In this document: piece by piece, positions 1 through 7,467 of the stretch
How positions within the stretch are numbered: position 1 is the first letter of the stretch
How the letters are laid out: every line of letters starts with the position of its first letter
Source: Pseudomonadota bacterium
Lineage (GTDB): Bacteria; Pseudomonadota; Alphaproteobacteria; Rhodospirillales; Casp-alpha2
NCBI GenBank assembly: GCA_022563215.1
Contig: JADFNT010000076.1
Span: 1-7,467 of the forward strand
Direction of reading: 5' to 3'
DNA length: 7,467 nt
Notes under the pieces: generated by a model
Database searches by the model: none
The model's input: the letters and a program-made list of their open reading frames with translations, nothing else
Told to the model about the DNA's origin: nothing
Position numbers and translations under genes: made by a program

Positions 1-824
1 ACGACCGCATCCAACAACGTCTGGATACCCTTGTTGCGGAGCGCACTGCCGCAGAACACCGGCGTGATCGCGTTGCTGAGCGTCGCTCGGCGGATCCCCT
101 TCTGCAGTTCGCGCACGTCGATCTGGTGTCCTTCGAGGAATGAGACCATCAACTGGTCGTCGTTCTCGGCCACGCGCTCGACCAGCGTCTCACGCGCCGC
201 TTCCGCAGACTCGCGCAGATCCGCAGGGATCTCCTCGACGACCACGTCCTGACCGCGATCCCCCCGGTAGCGCAGAGCGCGCATCTCCACGAGGTCGATG
301 ACGCCATCGAAGTCGTCTTCGGTCCCGATCGGGAGCTGCAGCGGCACCGGAATCGCACCCAGTCGATCCGTGATCATCTGGACGGTGCGTTCGAAGTCCG
401 CGCCGACCCGGTCCATTTTGTTGACGAAGCAGATACGAGGAACGCGGTACTTATCGGCCTGACGCCACACGGTCTCGGACTGCGGTTCCACACCCGCAAC
501 GGAATCGAAAACAGCTACGGCACCGTCCAACACCCTTAAAGAGCGTTCCACTTCGGCGGTAAAGTCCACATGCCCGGGGGTGTCGATAATGTTAATCCGG
601 AAGTCCTTCCAGTAACAGGTGGTGGCAGCTGAGGTTATGGTAATTCCCCGCTCCTGTTCCTGAACCATCCAATCCATGGTGGCGGTTCCTTCGTGAACCT
701 CACCCAATTTGTAGGTAATGCCGGTGTAGTAAAGAATCCGCTCGGTGGTCGTCGTCTTGCCGGCATCAATGTGGGCCATGATGCCGATATTGCGGTACTG
801 ATCGAGGGGGGTTATGCGGGACAT
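1..824 (-). CDS. fusA: Elongation factor G, N-terminal part (cut by window edge)
   Basis: EF-G is the cytoplasmic GTPase that drives tRNA-mRNA translocation on the ribosome and, with RRF, ribosome recycling. The 274 complete codons seen here cover the G domain of a protein usually near 690-700 residues. All GTPase motifs are present: P-loop AHIDAGKT (17-24), switch I ending RGITIT (59-64), DTPGH (81-85), NKMD (135-138) and GSA (259-261). The reading frame is open to the window edge without stop or frameshift. The ATG at 824 is chosen because it gives the family's standard N-terminus ([20 protein letters not shown]) and follows rpsG by 18 bases. Its ribosome site is weak: only GGA, 9 bases upstream, so translational coupling to rpsG is plausible. 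Two oddities are visible. The protein (for example V54, A90) does not look like the typical alphaproteobacterial EF-G. Codon choice also shifts within the gene: Ala is mostly GCC up to residue 125 and mostly GCG afterwards. Identity is certain; origin is not. Confidence 0.97.
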   Translation of the reverse strand, partial: MSRITPLDQYRNIGIMAHIDAGKTTTTERILYYTGITYKLGEVHEGTATMDWMVQEQERGITITSAATTCYWKDFRINIIDTPGHVDFTAEVERSLRVLDGAVAVFDSVAGVEPQSETVWRQADKYRVPRICFVNKMDRVGADFERTVQMITDRLGAIPVPLQLPIGTEDDFDGVIDLVEMRALRYRGDRGQDVVVEEIPADLRESAEAARETLVERVAENDDQLMVSFLEGHQIDVRELQKGIRRATLSNAITPVFCGSALRNKGIQTLLDAV

Positions 825-842
825 AATGGGATATCCAGGGAA

Positions 843-1696
<854 letters not shown>

Positions 1697-1716
1697 CCGT
1701 TTCGTCCAATTCCTCT

Positions 1717-1735
1717 AAGGCGATTCAAACGCCTT
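1717..1735 (-). other. Hairpin abutting the rpsL ribosome binding site
   Basis: A perfect inverted repeat, AAGGCG with CGCCTT and a 7-base loop, ends exactly one base before the AGAGGA motif at 1716-1711. In the rpsL message it could affect ribosome access. Read on the plus strand, the same hairpin runs into five T (1734-1738) and resembles an intrinsic terminator, although no plus-strand gene needs one. Confidence 0.45.
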
Positions 1736-1750
1736 TTTCGTGTCCTCGGC

Positions 1751-1801
1751 GGGGCCTGAAAACCCCAAATTTCTCACATGCTCACGTGCATCACGGGGTT
1801 T
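1751..1801 (-). other. Overlapping, mutually exclusive inverted repeats in the str leader
   Basis: On the minus strand, AAACCCC (1801-1795) can pair with GGGGTTT (1766-1760) across a 28-base loop. The same GGGG (1766-1763) can instead pair with CCCC (1754-1751) across an 8-base loop. The long loop contains a small ATGC/GCAT stem (1791-1778) and two near-identical tandem octamers, CACGTGAG and CATGTGAG (1788-1773). The two pairings cannot form at once. Whether this is a genuine switch is inference. Confidence 0.4.
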
Positions 1802-1817
1802 AAACCATGATGCCAAT

Positions 1818-1844
1818 CCCTTGAAAAAAAGTCACAATCAAGGG
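1818..1844 (-). other. 7-bp inverted repeat in the str leader
   Basis: CCCTTGA (1844-1838) and TCAAGGG (1824-1818) are perfect reverse complements around a 13-base loop that contains a T tract. On the minus strand it is followed by ATTGG rather than a T run, so it is not a convincing terminator. It could be an RNA stem or a protein-binding site. Confidence 0.4.
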
Positions 1845-1856
1845 TCAAACAATAAT

Positions 1857-1890
1857 GACCTCCCGGCCGTAACCTAGTTGCCCGGAGGCC
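1857..1890 (-). other. GC-rich bulged hairpin in the str leader
   Basis: On the minus strand the arm GGCCTCCGG (1890-1882) pairs with CCGGGAGGTC (1866-1857). This gives nine pairs, with one bulged G and one G-U wobble, around a 15-base loop. It is among the longest stems in the leader. No T run follows, so a structured-RNA role is more likely than termination. Confidence 0.45.
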
Positions 1891-1964
1891 AGAAACCCAA
1901 TTTTTTCCAAATCGCATTGGCGGCTGCGTCTAGACCGGACGGCCTACCACCAGCCCCTGCGGAG

Positions 1965-2000
1965 TGGCCGGAATATAGTAACGCGCCCATATCCCGTCAA
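1965..2000 (-). promoter_or_regulatory. Sigma-70-type promoter of the str operon
   Basis: On the minus strand, TTGACG (2000-1995) is a 5/6 match to the -35 consensus and TATATT (1977-1972) a 5/6 match to the -10. They are separated by exactly 17 bases. The six bases after the -10 are CCGGCC (1971-1966), a fully G+C discriminator of the kind found at stringently controlled ribosomal promoters. The expected start is the A at 1965. Its place, after a possible rpoC terminator and before rpsL, suits an independent promoter for rpsL-rpsG-fusA. The motifs are seen; ppGpp/DksA control is inferred. Confidence 0.75.
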
Positions 2001-2020
2001 GCACTAAAAGGGCTGATTTT

Positions 2021-2050
2021 CAAAGGGTTTCCGGCCGCCCGGAAGAACCC
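2021..2050 (-). terminator. Likely terminator or attenuating hairpin after rpoC
   Basis: On the minus strand GGGT (2050-2047), a 2-base bulge, then TTCCGG (2044-2039) pairs through a GCGG tetraloop with CCGGAA and ACCC (2034-2025). This makes a 10-bp GC-rich stem 35 bases past the rpoC stop and 25 bases before the str -35 box. Only three T follow (2024-2022), so termination may be partial. An alternative 7-bp pairing of CGGCCGC with GCGGCCG (2060-2054 with 2038-2032) would compete with it. Confidence 0.5.
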
Positions 2051-2061
2051 AGAGCGGCCGC

Positions 2062-2084
2062 AAAAAAAGTCCTTGATTCGACTC

Positions 2085-2086
<2 letters not shown>
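2062..2086 (-). terminator. Weak hairpin plus T run at the rpoC stop codon
   Basis: AAGAGTC (2086-2080), starting inside the rpoC TAA stop, can pair with GACTTTT (2071-2065; one G-U wobble) around an 8-base loop, and three more T follow. The layout is that of an intrinsic terminator, but the stem is A+T-rich and weak. It may act together with the stronger hairpin just downstream. Confidence 0.3.

Positions 2087-7467
<5,381 letters not shown>

Larger units (their letters stand above)
1697..1965 (-). promoter_or_regulatory. Long structured 5' leader of the rpsL-rpsG-fusA operon
   Basis: If transcription starts near 1965, the rpsL message carries about 269 untranslated bases, far more than ribosome binding needs. 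Reading 5' to 3' on the minus strand, the leader contains a bulged hairpin (1890-1857), a 7-bp inverted repeat (1844-1818), a 7-bp long-loop stem (1801-1760) that competes with a 4-bp stem (1766-1751), and a 6-bp hairpin (1735-1717) touching the AGAGGA ribosome site (1716-1711). The arms are seen directly; folding and any regulatory role are inferred. Leaders of ribosomal protein operons commonly bind one of the operon's own proteins, with S7 the usual repressor for this operon in E. coli. I recognise no known riboswitch or RNA family. Confidence 0.5.

Noticed and set aside
149..358. Minus-strand open frame of 69 codons inside fusA
   Set aside because: It is an out-of-frame reading of fusA. 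The correct fusA frame is continuous from 824 to the window edge, so there is no frameshift to explain.
1797..1806. 10-base palindrome GGTTTAAACC in the leader
   Set aside because: Short perfect palindromes occur by chance. It overlaps the arm of the longer stem and is not repeated elsewhere in the window, so it is not claimed as an operator.
1801..1850. Possible second promoter in the leader (TTGACC at 1848-1843)
   Set aside because: No acceptable -10 hexamer occurs 16-18 bases downstream (the position reads TTCAAG), so the -35-like match is probably chance within the inverted repeat.

Overview
The window is a piece of a bacterial housekeeping locus. Every real gene lies on the minus strand, so transcription runs from high to low coordinates: rpoB (3' part), rpoC (complete), a 388-base gap, rpsL (complete), rpsG (complete) and fusA (5' part, cut by the window edge). 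This is the classic junction between the rpoBC cluster and the str operon. The RpoC (1397 residues, with a trigger-loop insertion in the SI3 position), RpoB C-terminus, S12 (123 residues) and S7 (156 residues) read as alphaproteobacterial, perhaps Rhodospirillales-like. That placement rests on remembered family sequences, not on an alignment.

Region by region: 6306-7467 is the last 386 codons of rpoB. After 27 bases with a strong Shine-Dalgarno comes rpoC (6278-2085). The gap 2084-1697 looks fully regulatory. It holds a strong hairpin that may end the rpoBC transcript (2050-2025), then a near-consensus sigma-70 promoter with 17-base spacing and a G+C-rich discriminator (2000-1965), then a leader of about 269 nt with several inverted repeats ending at the rpsL ribosome binding site. 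rpsL and rpsG are separated by only 11 bases, and rpsG and fusA by 18.

Together the genes make the two large catalytic subunits of RNA polymerase, two small-subunit ribosomal proteins (decoding-centre S12 and 16S 3'-domain organiser S7) and the translocation GTPase EF-G. They couple transcription and translation capacity to growth.

No unknown system is visible. The points worth a second look are: (1) fusA, whose protein looks unlike the usual alphaproteobacterial EF-G and whose codon usage changes abruptly inside the gene around 405-497, suggesting recombination, gene replacement or a chimeric assembly; (2) the long structured str-operon leader, with mutually exclusive hairpins; (3) the short rpsL-rpsG gap, which leaves no room for the E. 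coli-type S7 autoregulatory site.
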